This document shows positions 52,701 through 64,000 of a DNA stretch of 64,000 bases, piece after piece (the first letter of the stretch is position 1; each line of letters opens with the position of its first letter). Origin of the DNA: Otis tarda (lineage: Eukaryota; Chordata; Aves; Otidiformes; Otididae); the NCBI GenBank assembly GCA_026413225.1, contig CM048557.1, positions 4,216,001 to 4,280,000 of the forward strand, in the 5' to 3' direction. The notes beneath the pieces are model-generated. The model made no database searches, had not been told where the DNA came from, and saw only the letters and a program-made list of their open reading frames with translations. The position numbers and the translations under genes were made by a program.

Positions 52701-55700
52701 CCATTTGCCAGTGTCAAACTAAAACGTAATTCTGCATCCAGGGTTTTTTTTATCCGCAGCTCAGAATAAAATTAAAATTTAAAAGTAATATTATAGGTAG
52801 ATATAATTAATCAAAAAATGGGTTTGATCTCGTATTTTAAAAACAGCCATGACTCTAAGGAAGTAGAATCATAAAGGACAGAGGGATTTGCCTAGAAAGT
52901 TGCTACTTAAACGAGTTTAATACTGTTAACAACATCAAATCACACATCCAATGGACAGGTCAACGTACTTATGGAAGTTTAAAAGCAAGCCTGTACAGAC
53001 AACAGAAAATGTTTCAGAAATTAACTCCAATGAAAAACAAACTTCTGCTCAGTCCAGAGATGCATTTCAGTGCAAAATATTTATTTAGAAATGTATAAAT
53101 ATGTGATTTTTCATCTCTATTTCCCAGCTGCAGACATACTGAAAAAAAAAAAAAAAGGACACTGCAAGAACAAAGTTAGTTCAAAGCTTGCAAATGTTGG
53201 CAGGTTTGGAAAAAATAGTAAACCAGTCTACTTTCTGTATCTAATTCCCCTGATCTTCTCATTAAATGATACAAGACAAGACAATCCTTCACATTTGAAG
53301 ATTCAACTGACACTTGCACAAAGAGAACAGTCCAGACCACTTACAGTATCCACAAGACAAAAGAAAAAATAATCTGCTACATGAAAAATAAAGTCCACCA
53401 CTGAGAAATTAGAATAAAAGCATCTCAAAAATCAATATATCTTGAAAGGTACGTACTGTGCTCCTTTAGGAACAGCATACAACTTCAGCATTTGCCTGGC
53501 CTGTTTTCGAATTATGACGTAAAAAAATAAATATCTTTAAATATCTTAAATATCTTCAAAGTAATATTAACTATCTAATATTATTCTTCAAGATGATTTT
53601 CAGAAAGATTGAAAATAACTGAACCAGACTCCAGCACTATGATGTTGCAATAAAACACAGAAGACTAGTATTTTATCTACAATCTCAACCGTCTGTTGGT
53701 TATGCCACATTCTTCCCTTTTAAGGTCATTACAGACTACATATTCAATGTAAAATACATCAAATCGTAACACGCTAAAGGCAATCACCCTTCATTCTTTC
53801 ATTAAAGATGAAGTTATAACACAACGTTGATTTCCCATTTCAGTTCATTTGCAGAGCCACCAAGAGTATGGCTGAGACTGCCAAAAAGCGGACCACAGCC
53901 TGCCTCGAGCTGTGTGTGAGAGACAACACTCATTACTTCCTCGCTTTCTAGGAGCTGAGATAGGAGCTTCTAAGGAATAGATTTTGATGTAAAAAATTAC
54001 ATGTAAGGAACTGCCTGAATGATTAGAAGTTTATGCTGTTCCTGTGATTCGTTACCTGAATACTTGTCATATCTTAAAGAGAAGAAAAAGATTTTACAGC
54101 AAAAAAAAGATCCATCTCCCTTTTATTCCCATGTTAATATCTGAACTCTTTATGCTCGATCCTCTTAAAAATAAAAAACTCAGAACTGCTCCAGGAAAGC
54201 CAAAATAGTCTTACTAGTACTTCAATAACTGAGTGCAAGTGCTGGCTTGTCTGATTAAGTAACCTGTGGAGTTCTTAATAACAAAGACAATTGCAATTCT
54301 GTTTTCATAAAAATCAGTTAAACTATGTTTTGAAACTATGTCTGTAAAAACTAATAGTCAGATAGAAATGAGCTATTTATAAACTTCAACTTCAGTTACT
54401 ATGGAGGGACTGGAAAAAAACTACCTAATGTTCTTTTTTGTTAAGAAGATTTTTAATAATTTTTAAAGATGTTTAAGAACATCTTTTTGCACATTTAACA
54501 AAAAAAAAAAAAATATCTTTCCCCCCCCCCCAAATATTGCTGCCACTTCTCTTGGCTTTGAATAAAATTCTCAGTAGCCTAATCAAAGCAACTTTCTAAA
54601 AGAAATTCTGTGGCTTACAAAAATCAGATACTACGAAAGGCAAAAAAGAGTGAAGGTATTTTAAATTCAGAACTAAATTGCTAAATATGAACTATTTCAA
54701 ACTCCTTTAACGAGAAAGTCCAAAGCTCCTGGCCTGCTAGCGGGAGCCCAGAAGCTGAGTGAGCATCCAGGGCTTTCCGTCTCCCCGCCGTGTGCCCAGG
54801 AGCAGGGCTGCAGGACTCGGGGTGACTGCCTGGACATCGCAGCCCCACACCACTGCAGTCCCTCTGGCCATTACCCCATAGGGCAAGTGGGGCTGACAGC
54901 ACCAAGGAAGGTGTCTGTTGGAAACTCCTCTTGTCCTATCAGGAACAGGAATTCATTAAAATAGATTATACAAAACATCCCACAGGAAAAAAAATGCCAA
55001 CCATGTTTAGATCTGAACATTGCAAATAAAACTGACCATAGAGCACTGCATTAGTTAAGGAAGTCTTCACAGCTCACCTGCTTCCCCTCCACCCTTTTCT
55101 ACTCTAATGGGGCTACAGACTGTCTAAACTATTCTATAATAATGTCAGTTTTGAGTTCCTGATGCACTTTTTAAGATTTCAAGGTCTGATGAGGAGCTTT
55201 CAGTGTTCCTGCTCTGAATATTGAAGCCTAACTTTGATGTCATCATTAACTCCGTATCATCACTCCCCACATCTAAACAGACACTGATGTGCCAACATAC
55301 ACCACCCAATTTATATTATAATGCAGCATCAGAAATCATTTTAAGCCATCGGTTGGTCAAGTAATGTTTTGGGGATTCACATATCTTCCCTGACAGTCTC
55401 TACTCTATTACTCCTTGCAGAAAACTGAGTACCCATTAGGGTCTGGAAATTACTGCAATCTTCTTTTGTTGCCTTTTGAAACACTGGATTATTTTGTCAC
55501 TGCACATATTTACCCTCTTCTCTTTTCTCTATTTAAGAACTTTAACCATCATGGAGATAATAGCTGTGATTTTTTTTAATTAGTAATACCTCTCTCCTAC
55601 AGAACTTTACTCACAATTTCAAAGACTTTTGTAACAGATGGTAATGAAAATCTAGCACTTTCTCCCCAATATGTCATGCTATTCTGTTGTCAAAAGCATA

Positions 55701-57098
55701 CTTGGAGAACATTCAAAATTCTTCTCAAGATCATCACAGCATTAATGGTTGAGCACACAGCATAACCCTCTGTTACGGTTGGCTGAGATATGCACAAAAA
55801 GATTTCATTACTCTTAATAATAAAATTTTATTTCAAAATATAAAAATCAGCAGAGCATTATCTCAAGATGTGGCTTAGCCACATTCGTGCCTTATTAAAA
55901 ATACAATTAATTTCAGGTATTGAAATGCTTCTCACCTCTTATCCTCCCACAGTTATTACAGTGCCATTATTCTGTGGCAAGCTCGAGTATTACACCTTTG
56001 GGGTACTACAGGAATGCTCGATATCCCATTTCTTAATAAGCTCTTCTTTTTCAAATTATATGGAAAAGACGATGCTAAAGTTGAGATATTCATCACGAAA
56101 GAGGTAAGAGGTGTAAATACGTATGTCCCATTGACTGACAGAGCCATCTTAGGCAACACTTCTTTTAATTGGTAATTAAAGCACTTTACAGCTCCATGAC
56201 ACATGAAGTATGTTCGCCTTTAGTCTAGGGAAACTAAAGCACAAACATCAACCCACTCAGATTTGCAAAGGTAAATCAGCCCTCACAACCGAGTTTCAAA
56301 CACTCAGCACTGGAATAAGAGTTAGTTTCTCAATGTTTCACGACGTTAACATTTTTAAGAGCTCGGTATGGAACACACTGAACCACTGTAAAGATCAGTG
56401 GCTTCACTGCTCACAGCCGCAGAACTTGCACAGAATTGAGACATCTACTCACTGCCTACATCTGAGATTACAAACCTTACTATCCCTGGTCATCTTTACA
56501 GTCTACAGTTCACGATCATTAAAAATGCTCTAAGCCGTCCGCTGCACACCTACATATCCAGTACAGTGTTTTCCCTGTTCCACAACACTACAAGGGCTAA
56601 GCAGCTCATATGAGCTCCTTTAGATTCAATAAAGAGGCATCCCTGCGACTAACACCACTTCTATCCCAATTTAGGAGGTGCGCCCAGGAAAGATCTAACA
56701 ACACACAGTTCATCGTAAAAAGCAGCAGCAAGAGTCCTTTACATTAAAGGAAACATCACAGAGTGTTACTACGTAATTTTATAAGGAAAATTAGCAGTCT
56801 TACACCTCTTCATCAGTGCTCTCTTCATCCTAAAACAGATTTAAATTTCCATTTCTAACCTTGCAAAGGAGGACTCTGGCTACCACATTGTCACCAGCTA
56901 CTATTTAGCTGAAAATATCATACAAACCCAGTTCCTTGTGAATGCTTCAACTAAAAAATGTGCCCCAGGTATTGAATTAAGATTTCCTGACGTTCAGGCA
57001 GATGTCTAAACAAAACCAGGTACCAACAGAGATCAAAACGCTACACACGCACACGTGCTAAAAAAATTCCTTTAACTGGTGAAAAAAAAAAGTTTTGG

Positions 57099-57115
57099 TT
57101 TTTTTTTTTTTTTTT
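57099..57115 (+). repeat. Poly-T run of 17 bases
   Basis: Homopolymer following GAAAAAAAAAAGTTTTGG. Confidence 0.9.
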
Positions 57116-58449
57116 AAGAGAATAACAAAAGGGAGTTTTTGGAAGGGAAAAGAAGAAAATGCCAGCTCCCTTCAGTGGCACTGAGCACTGGTAACCTCCA
57201 AGTCACCAGTTCCAGCAACAACTGAAGGTAGTTAACAAATGATTGCTGTTGAGAGGCCCACACAGTGAGTTTTCTAGGATCACTCTTTGTACAGCAAATG
57301 AACAAATGTTCACAGTCAAGAAAAACCTATTAGACATCCTACTCTTGGCAATCTCAGCAGAGAATAATGAAATGAGAGGAACATAGGAATTGAATAATTA
57401 TTCACTGTATAGCACTGGAATTTTTGACACGAAGAGGAGAGAAAGTAAACAGGATGTGGTGTGAAACACTAAGTTGTCGTATTTCTGAAAGGGATTTCCT
57501 GGTCAGAAAAAAGTGCAACATGGAACATGCAGCATATGCTGGTACATTCAGTATCACTATGAAACACCAGCCCTGCTGCACACACACCATCCAGGCACAG
57601 TGGCCATTTGTCTGGCATGTTCTGGATGTCCAAAGGCTTTCAGAACAAGTTGCCAGACATCTGGAAACACTAGACAAGGGGCCAAAGCCCTTAAACTCTT
57701 CTCACACAACACAGCCAGGTGAAAAAGAGGGCTATCTCCAACGAAATCTAGATGTATGACAGCCCCAAGTATAATTCATATAGGGTTATTAAGGAATAAA
57801 TGTTCCTCAGTATCCTCCCAGGTAAATACTATTACTCTAAGATAAGGATGCCTAAGGGTGCCTTCCTCCTGCTGAGTGTAATTGGTTACACTTATACAAG
57901 TCCTAAGCAAGCAACAGAAGTAGACACGTAGAAGGAAGATGAAAAACAAGAAAAGCAATATGGGCAAATAAAAGCTTGTCTCAACATATGTAGCCTCTTG
58001 CTGAACTGTTCAGGAAGAAGAAATGCAGGGATTCAGGAATAAAAACTCCTTGCCCCTATCTATTGTAACCCATGGCCAGAGAGAGAGTTCTGAGGAGACT
58101 CTAAGTGTCCATTCATCCCCTATGGTCCATTCAGAGTCACAAAACAAGGAAGTAATAAGGTAAGAAGAGGTGAGAGAAAAAATAGCAGAAGTAAAACCAA
58201 AACCTATGAAATCTGCCCAGTGAGATAAGTAAATCTAGCACTTAATAACTACGAGCTTCATCCTCTCTGAGCACATTATTTCTCTTAGCTTAAAAATCCT
58301 AAGAATTTTCCTTTCTCTGTCACTTGCACGGTACAACAAGAAATGTCATACCGGAAAGGCTGAACCCTGCACACTGCTCAATGTTATTTTTGTCACCCTT
58401 AAGGTTGCTAAGGAAGGTTTGAAATGAGATTAGTAATATGCTGCCTTTT

Positions 58450-58488
58450 AGCTGGTTTTTTTTTGTTTTGTTTTGGTTTTGTTTTTTA
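58450..58488 (+). repeat. T/G-rich low-complexity tract
   Basis: Repeated GGTTTTTTTTTG and TTTTGTTTTGG units; same class as the tract at 49.7 kb. Confidence 0.8.
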
Positions 58489-61400
58489 ATGTATGGAATA
58501 GGCACTTATCATACAAAACACAACTTTTTGAATGCTTTGACTGAACACACGAAATAATAAAAAAAAAACCCAAGGAAAACACACCACCTAATAGCTCTAA
58601 TATTGCTTAGAACGAATATAATCCAGTCATAGGTGCTTTTATCCTGATGGGAACAGATTTTTCTACAAACAACTGCCTTCTTACAACAGCATCATGCCAG
58701 AATCAACAGCATCTCCAAAAAAAAAAAAAAATGAAAGGTGGGCAAAAGTACAGAAGAAACAAAGAGAAAAAGTTGTTCTCTGGCAGTACAAAGTAAACGC
58801 CTACAATTAAAGTTAACAGGATGAAAGGTAAGATACACATACGGGACTGAAAGATTTTGCATAGCTGGAAGAACACAAAGCCCCTTCGTTCAGAAGAACA
58901 TATTCAGTAACTTGTGTTGAAGTTGTTGGCTCCATGGGAAAGGGCTCCCATCTGAAATATTCTAGGTGATCTCAAGAGAGGCCAAGCACTCAGCTAACAT
59001 GGACACTTACCAAGTGCTCCTGGTAAGGAAGCAGGCAGTACAATTTGGGTGGGACGCTCATTGAAGACATGGAAATGGGAAGGCTGAGCCCATCTAAAAG
59101 CCGCCGAGGACTGCAGGGCAGAGTCCCCGCTGAGGCCACACAGCTCATTACTCACAGCTCTGCTCCCTGCTCATCCCCTAGTGCCACCTCTGGATTCCTG
59201 TCTGACAGCACGGGTACACCAGCTCTCTCCAGCTCAAGAGAAAGCTATTCACCTTCTCAGTCAGGTTAGTTTTCTCACGGATTAACAAATCAGATCAGCT
59301 CCCTGTGCAGTTGCACAAACACCAGAGCCAACACAAGGGAGGAGGAAGGGAGCCCCTTTCAGCAGTAGTGAGCCTGAGCAGTGAGTTCAGCCATCTCATG
59401 TAACTGCACTCTCAGACTAAGTTTCAACTCGTTCCTTCTGCATGCTGCTCTATGTCACCATTTCTCACTGCACCAAAGTGACATAAAATGCTTAAAACAC
59501 TCCATGTAAATTGTTGTTAAAATCTTAGCCAGGTAAGCGGCATGTGATTCCAAACAAGCCTATCTGGCTCATTTTGAAACTTTAGCAAAGATTTTACAAG
59601 ATGATCATACATCTGCATCTGTGAAAAGCTGAGGGGCATACAGCAAGAATGTGTTCAGGCTCTCTGTTCAGTCAATCTTCGACCTTGTCACAGCTGTTAT
59701 TCAATGTGTACTGAATGCAGGTTAAAACAAGAAAGTAAAAAAAAAAAAAAAAACCAACAAAAAAAAGACTGACAAAAGCTAGCAAGTCCCTGTAAGGTAT
59801 CTGCGCTACACTGTAGAGTACCTGTGTGTTAATTTGTATGCATAAGTGGTTTAGATATAAACTACGACAGAAAGTTTGATGAGATTTTAAAATGACCTAC
59901 CTTTTTATATGTTTATAAAATTTATTTAATCCATCTGTACCTTTTCTTTTAATAGCAAATGTTCTAAATATATTCACAATTTATGAGCTTTACCTTTCAA
60001 CATTTGAAATACTACACCATAGGGAACTTTTAATAGGAAATATGTTTAACAACAAACATTGTTTTTACCTCTCAGAACCATTTCATTTGATGAAAGCAAA
60101 CATTCTATGCTTTTCTAAAACGCACCAGCTACACTTTTAGAGTTTCTATACTTATGCAAAAATCCATCAGAATTCAAAATCAAGCCCTAACTAAATCACA
60201 ATTACCATACAGTTGTTACAATAAGCATTAGTTTGACAGCTACACAAAATTACAAGTTAAAAAAAATCATCATAACCGTTTATCATAAAAGTTTAATTCT
60301 TCCACTTAAGTAACTTTGCATATGAACTATCACTATAAACTCATTATCTTAGATTAGCTGCTACAAATATAGGCTGTACTAACCAAATGTCGATGTTACC
60401 TATTGTAAAGAACCATCTTCAATTAAATTATATTAAACTCCATATGTTTGGGTAGGGCAGAGATGGACAAAAACTACCAGGCATGAAGAAACATCAGAGA
60501 CAACCACAGTTGACAGAAAATTTAAAATAACAACAAAATAATTCAATTGCATATAGCAGAAGATCTGGGTCTTAGAGCTGTGGTAGAAACCAAACAAGAA
60601 TAGTAAGCTCCCTCCACTAGTAAAAATACTTCTCTGAATGAACCTGTAGAAGTATCCACAAGTCAGACACACACTCAACCAGAAACCTTATCTGTTATTG
60701 CCTCTCTCTATTTTGCTTTCCAAGTAATTATGATGGTCTCTCAAACTATTGTATGTTCACCTGTTGTCTGAAGACCAAGTTTTTCTCGAGTAAGTATCAA
60801 GTAAGCATGACAAATGTTATCTGCTATTTTCAGTATGGGACTAGCTTTAGACTGTGCCACAAAAAGAGAGTTTCAGCACAGAAGTAAGCTTTTCTAACAG
60901 CTACAGAAAAAGGTCAAAAGTGGCAGTGTACCCATAAAACCATCATAAATTCATTCAAGAGGCTGACAGCCTATGTAAGCGGGGGAGGAGAACATGGAGG
61001 ACAGGAAGACCCTTTTTAGCCCCCTGCTCAGGGCTACATTGTACACTCTTCAGTGGGAGCAATCTCTGCTCAGTTAACACAGTGATTCAAGTTATTTCCA
61101 TCAGCTCCCTCCCGTTCCTCTATCTTCTCCTATTCCATGGGAAAAGTTATGTCACAGCAGGCCTGGTAGCAATGTCCTTATAATACTTCACCACACATTT
61201 CCTTTCAGTTGATAGGAATAGTGCCATTGCACAGACAAAACAGTGTCTGCAAGAAATAAGGAGCAGGATAAAAACCAGATGGCTGAAGTTAAGCGCAGGA
61301 AGACAGGAGCAACGCTTGTAGGGAGGAGAAATCATTTTGATGAGCTGAGACTGTGAACATGGCTCTTCGCACAAAGGGAACAGCCTGCCATGACACAGCC

Positions 61401-62640
61401 TGCAACAGCATAAATATGAAATGAAATTTGAATGAAATATTGTTATCTATATCACCTAAAGGCTGAATTCTTTTCAAGCAAGTACCAAATGAACATGACA
61501 CACATTTTTTTAATTTAACATCAGGCTAATGCAGCTTCAGCTGTTTAGATGACTACCTGTCAAACACAATCAAAAACACTATCTGAAAAATGTGAAGTGA
61601 TCTGTAACACAAGTAGAGAACACTGATAGCATATTCCCTTACAGTACATCTATACCTTCATGATTTGCTTCCAGGCTGATATAAGTGATAGACATGACTC
61701 TCAGATCCCAATTCTCCAGCAACTGGCTCCATCCTTAACAACAAGTATTATCAGCGACAGAGAAACTAGAAGCACCTATGCAAGCCCAGACTATATTTAA
61801 CATTCTGTCTAACATGGTTCAAATCTTTAAATCTTGCTGAAGACAGGATATTTTAATTCTTACTAAAACGAGGTGAACTCTAATAACCTAGTACAAGAGA
61901 ACTTCAAGTACAAAATACGAGTCATAGTATTTTCCCTGCCCTTACTACAGTTAAAGTTAAAACAGTTCAGTCAATACATTTAAAATGTATCATTCATCAT
62001 CATCTACAGAGCCTCCAGATGAAACCTTGATGAACTGAAAGCAAGGTCTTCTACTATACTAAAGTATAGTATTAATACTGCCATACCAAGAATGGATTCA
62101 GTAAAATATTTTTTTTTAATTAACAGTCAGATTGGTAAAGGTACCAGGCACTAATCCAATGAGCTTATCACCGTGCTTGTCTTGGGACCGTTCTCCATGC
62201 CATTTCAATTAAGGAATTACAAAAAAACATGCAATTAATATTCCATTAAAATAGCAGCTATTAAAAAATTAACATTATATTTTGAAACCAGGGGATTTTT
62301 TTTTTTAATAGAGAAAATAAACATCAAGCAGTTGTGTTTCTTCTAAGATCCCAGAAGGAGTCAACTCTTGCTCCTGTATTACGCAGTCTTAAATGACCTG
62401 GAAAACCCAAACCTTCCTCATAGAATAGATGGCATGATCCTCAGTAGATGAGAATTGGCAAAAGCAATATAGAAACGACATGTCACTGACTTCCACTGAA
62501 ACCAGCATGGCCACATGACCAAAAGTAGTTCAATAATCAGGAAGAAAGATTAGGAAGAACGGTAGGAAACTTTACTTTGTCATGTATGCAACTCCTCAGA
62601 GAATCTGGCTAAACACAGCTTCACGGGACAAGATTTTGGC

Positions 62641-62672
62641 CAAAAAAAAAAAAATAAAAATAAAAATAAAAT
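62641..62672 (+). repeat. A-rich (TAAAA)n repeat
   Basis: An A run followed by four TAAAA-type units. Confidence 0.85.
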
Positions 62673-62794
62673 CATCCTTGTAATTCTCTGTGAAATAAGG
62701 AATCTAGAGCCTCACGCTCCAAGGATGTCCTGTTACCTTCTTACTTAATATTGACTTAACTGCTTCTAAAATGCAATGTCCACAATTCAGGAAG

Positions 62795-63290
62795 GGTGAC
62801 AATAAATTGGAGAGGATCCAGAAGAAAACAGAGAGAATAACTGAAGAATTACAATAATAATAATAATATCTGGTAACAAACTTCAGAAGATTACTTATTT
62901 TTCTTACTAAAGAGAACATAAAGCAAGAAATTAACCAAAATTCATAAGAACTCATATTTGGGAAAGCATGAGTTATAATGGGATTTTCACTGTCGATGAA
63001 GCTCTAGTGAGATTCAGTGGCTTAGAAACTAAAGGTAGCCTGTTTCAGATCAGAAGTAAGAAACAAAACCCAAATCAGCTACTTGTATACTTTACCAAGA
63101 ATTGTGCTGAATTTCGCCTTATTTGAAAACTTTAACTGCACCTTCTAAAACGTGAGCTCTAGTTTCAAACAGGGATTAAAAAAACCCACAACAACAACAA
63201 CAAAAAAGAAGTCCTATAGCCTGCATTATGAAGAGGTCAGACTAGATGATTGCAATAGTTCTTCTGACTTGATAATCTATTAATCTTATC
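62795..63290 (+). mobile_element. Ancient CR1/L3-like LINE remnant
   Basis: GGGTGACAATAAATTGGAGA with GGATCCAGAAG at 62796-62826 resembles the CR1 motif before the 3' region. AGAGGTCAGACTAGATGATT at 63232-63251 with CTTCTGACTTGATAATCTAT resembles the 3' end of old CR1/L3 elements. Both lie in order on the + strand at a fitting distance. Confidence 0.55.
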
Positions 63291-63385
63291 AGACAGATCA
63301 GAATACACGCCTGACCATGTTCAGGACCGAATGCACTGTCATCTATAGGCGCATCTATTTTGAAGGTATATTTTTAGCCTGAGAC

Positions 63386-63402
63386 TTTTTTTTTTTTTTT
63401 TT
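63386..63402 (+). repeat. Poly-T run of 17 bases
   Basis: Homopolymer at the edge of the CpG-rich zone, followed by ACTTTTAAACGCCGCCG. Confidence 0.9.
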
Positions 63403-63534
63403 ACTTTTAAACGCCGCCGAGATTGGAACTGCAGATACATCAAGCTAGAGACATAAAAGGCAGGCGATAACAAAAATCTCATCACCTAGAATACACTCGT
63501 TTTAGTTGGCAGAGTTACACAATCAAAAAGCAAT

Positions 63535-64000
63535 CCGAAGCCAATAAGATATCCTGTATTTTTCCCGCACTTCCCGGAACTTTACGGAACTCTCCGTGGG
63601 ACTGAATCGCTGCAGAGAAGTTTTAGCTGCGAAGAGGCTCCGCACGCCCGACGGTAGCGCGGATACGAGGAACGAGGATAAAACCAGCCCGAGCAGAGCG
63701 AACAACAACGCAGGAATAAAGGGCGATAGAAGGGGGATGCTGGCGCGGCGCGGGGCCAGGCGGGTGTTCCAGCCCGGCCGGGAGGCAGCATTGTTCCGGC
63801 GGTCAACACCGGTGCCCGCGGCCCCAGGCGTGCGGAGCGCTCGCCCCGCCGCCCCCGAGCCCCGCTTCCCAACCGGAGCCGGGCAGGGACGCGTGAACTC
63901 TTGAACCCGCGCCGCAGCCCAACGCGAGCCTCCGGGGCGGAGAGCAGCGGCGCGCCCCGCGCGGGGAGACCGCCCGCCCCGCTGCCGTGGGCCGCCGGCG
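63535..64000. promoter_or_regulatory. CpG island edge with promoter-like motifs (probable QSER1 5' region)
   Basis: GC and CpG content rise sharply from about 63.57 kb and continue to the right edge. At its left border lie CCAAT (63541-63545), an E2F-type TTTCCCGC (63561-63568) and a palindromic TTCCCGGAA (63571-63579). No QSER1 first-exon coding sequence or fitting donor was found, so exon 1 is probably beyond the edge and this is its downstream flank. An alternative or divergent promoter is the other reading. Confidence 0.65.

Larger units (their letters stand above)
47231..64000 (-). other. QSER1: QSER1 intron 1 (at least 16.8 kb) and upstream region
   Basis: No coding exon with QSER1/PRR12 similarity was found between exon 2 and the right edge. 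The interval is mostly AT-rich with poly-A/ACC tracts, a 39-base A run, an ancient LINE remnant near 62.80-63.29 kb and the edge of a CpG island from about 63.57 kb. Exon 1 is inferred to lie beyond 64000. Confidence 0.7.

Noticed and set aside
57424..57759. 111-codon + strand ORF in QSER1 intron 1
   Set aside because: Non-ATG context and flanks look random, no domain is recognised, and a 91-codon minus-strand frame overlaps it; no splice or promoter support.
63582..63904. Open frames of about 100 codons on both strands in the right-hand CpG island
   Set aside because: Composition-driven. The minus-strand frame has neither the QSER1/PRR12 N-terminal motif nor a donor in the phase exon 2 requires.

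Overview
This is vertebrate, almost certainly avian, genomic DNA. Genes are split by long AT-rich introns with GT/AG junctions, and the window holds 3' ends of CR1 LINEs of the bird type (about 24.56-24.96 kb and 31.41-31.48 kb). Two genes can be rebuilt exon by exon, both on the minus strand: QSER1 on the right and DEPDC7 on the left. The order QSER1 -> DEPDC7, same strand, matches human 11p13, where PRRG4, QSER1, DEPDC7 and TCP11L1 lie in a row. The species cannot be named from the sequence.

Layout on the + coordinate axis, with both genes read right to left. 1-1143: region downstream of DEPDC7, nothing recognised. 1234-10300: complete DEPDC7 coding region, 9 exons, 519 codons plus stop; its CpG-island promoter is at about 9.83-10.62 kb. 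10.5-20 kb: gene-poor interval with one short divergent ORF leaving the DEPDC7 CpG island on the + strand, and the possible distal end of a long QSER1 3' UTR. 23277-47230: QSER1 exons 2-13, including the 3.7-kb serine/glutamine-rich exon 4 and the conserved C-terminal exons. 47231-64000: QSER1 intron 1, at least 16.8 kb, with no recognisable coding exon. From about 63.57 kb to the right edge a second CpG island begins, which probably belongs to the QSER1 promoter/exon 1 lying beyond the window.

Every splice phase was checked: exon lengths and split codons join without a frameshift in both genes (DEPDC7 CDS 1560 nt including stop; QSER1 exons 2-13 5359 nt). Both genes look intact. They share no operon-like relation; their adjacency is conserved synteny. 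QSER1 is a nuclear chromatin protein, a paralogue of PRR12, and DEPDC7 is a DEP-domain signalling adaptor.

I found no CRISPR array, rRNA, tRNA, bacterial mobile element or intact provirus, and nothing I would call a new biological system. The items most worth a second look are the divergent ORF at the DEPDC7 promoter, antisense exon-like segments in QSER1 intron 1, the promoter-like motif cluster at 63.5 kb, and an A/C-rich tract beside the exon 5 splice donor.
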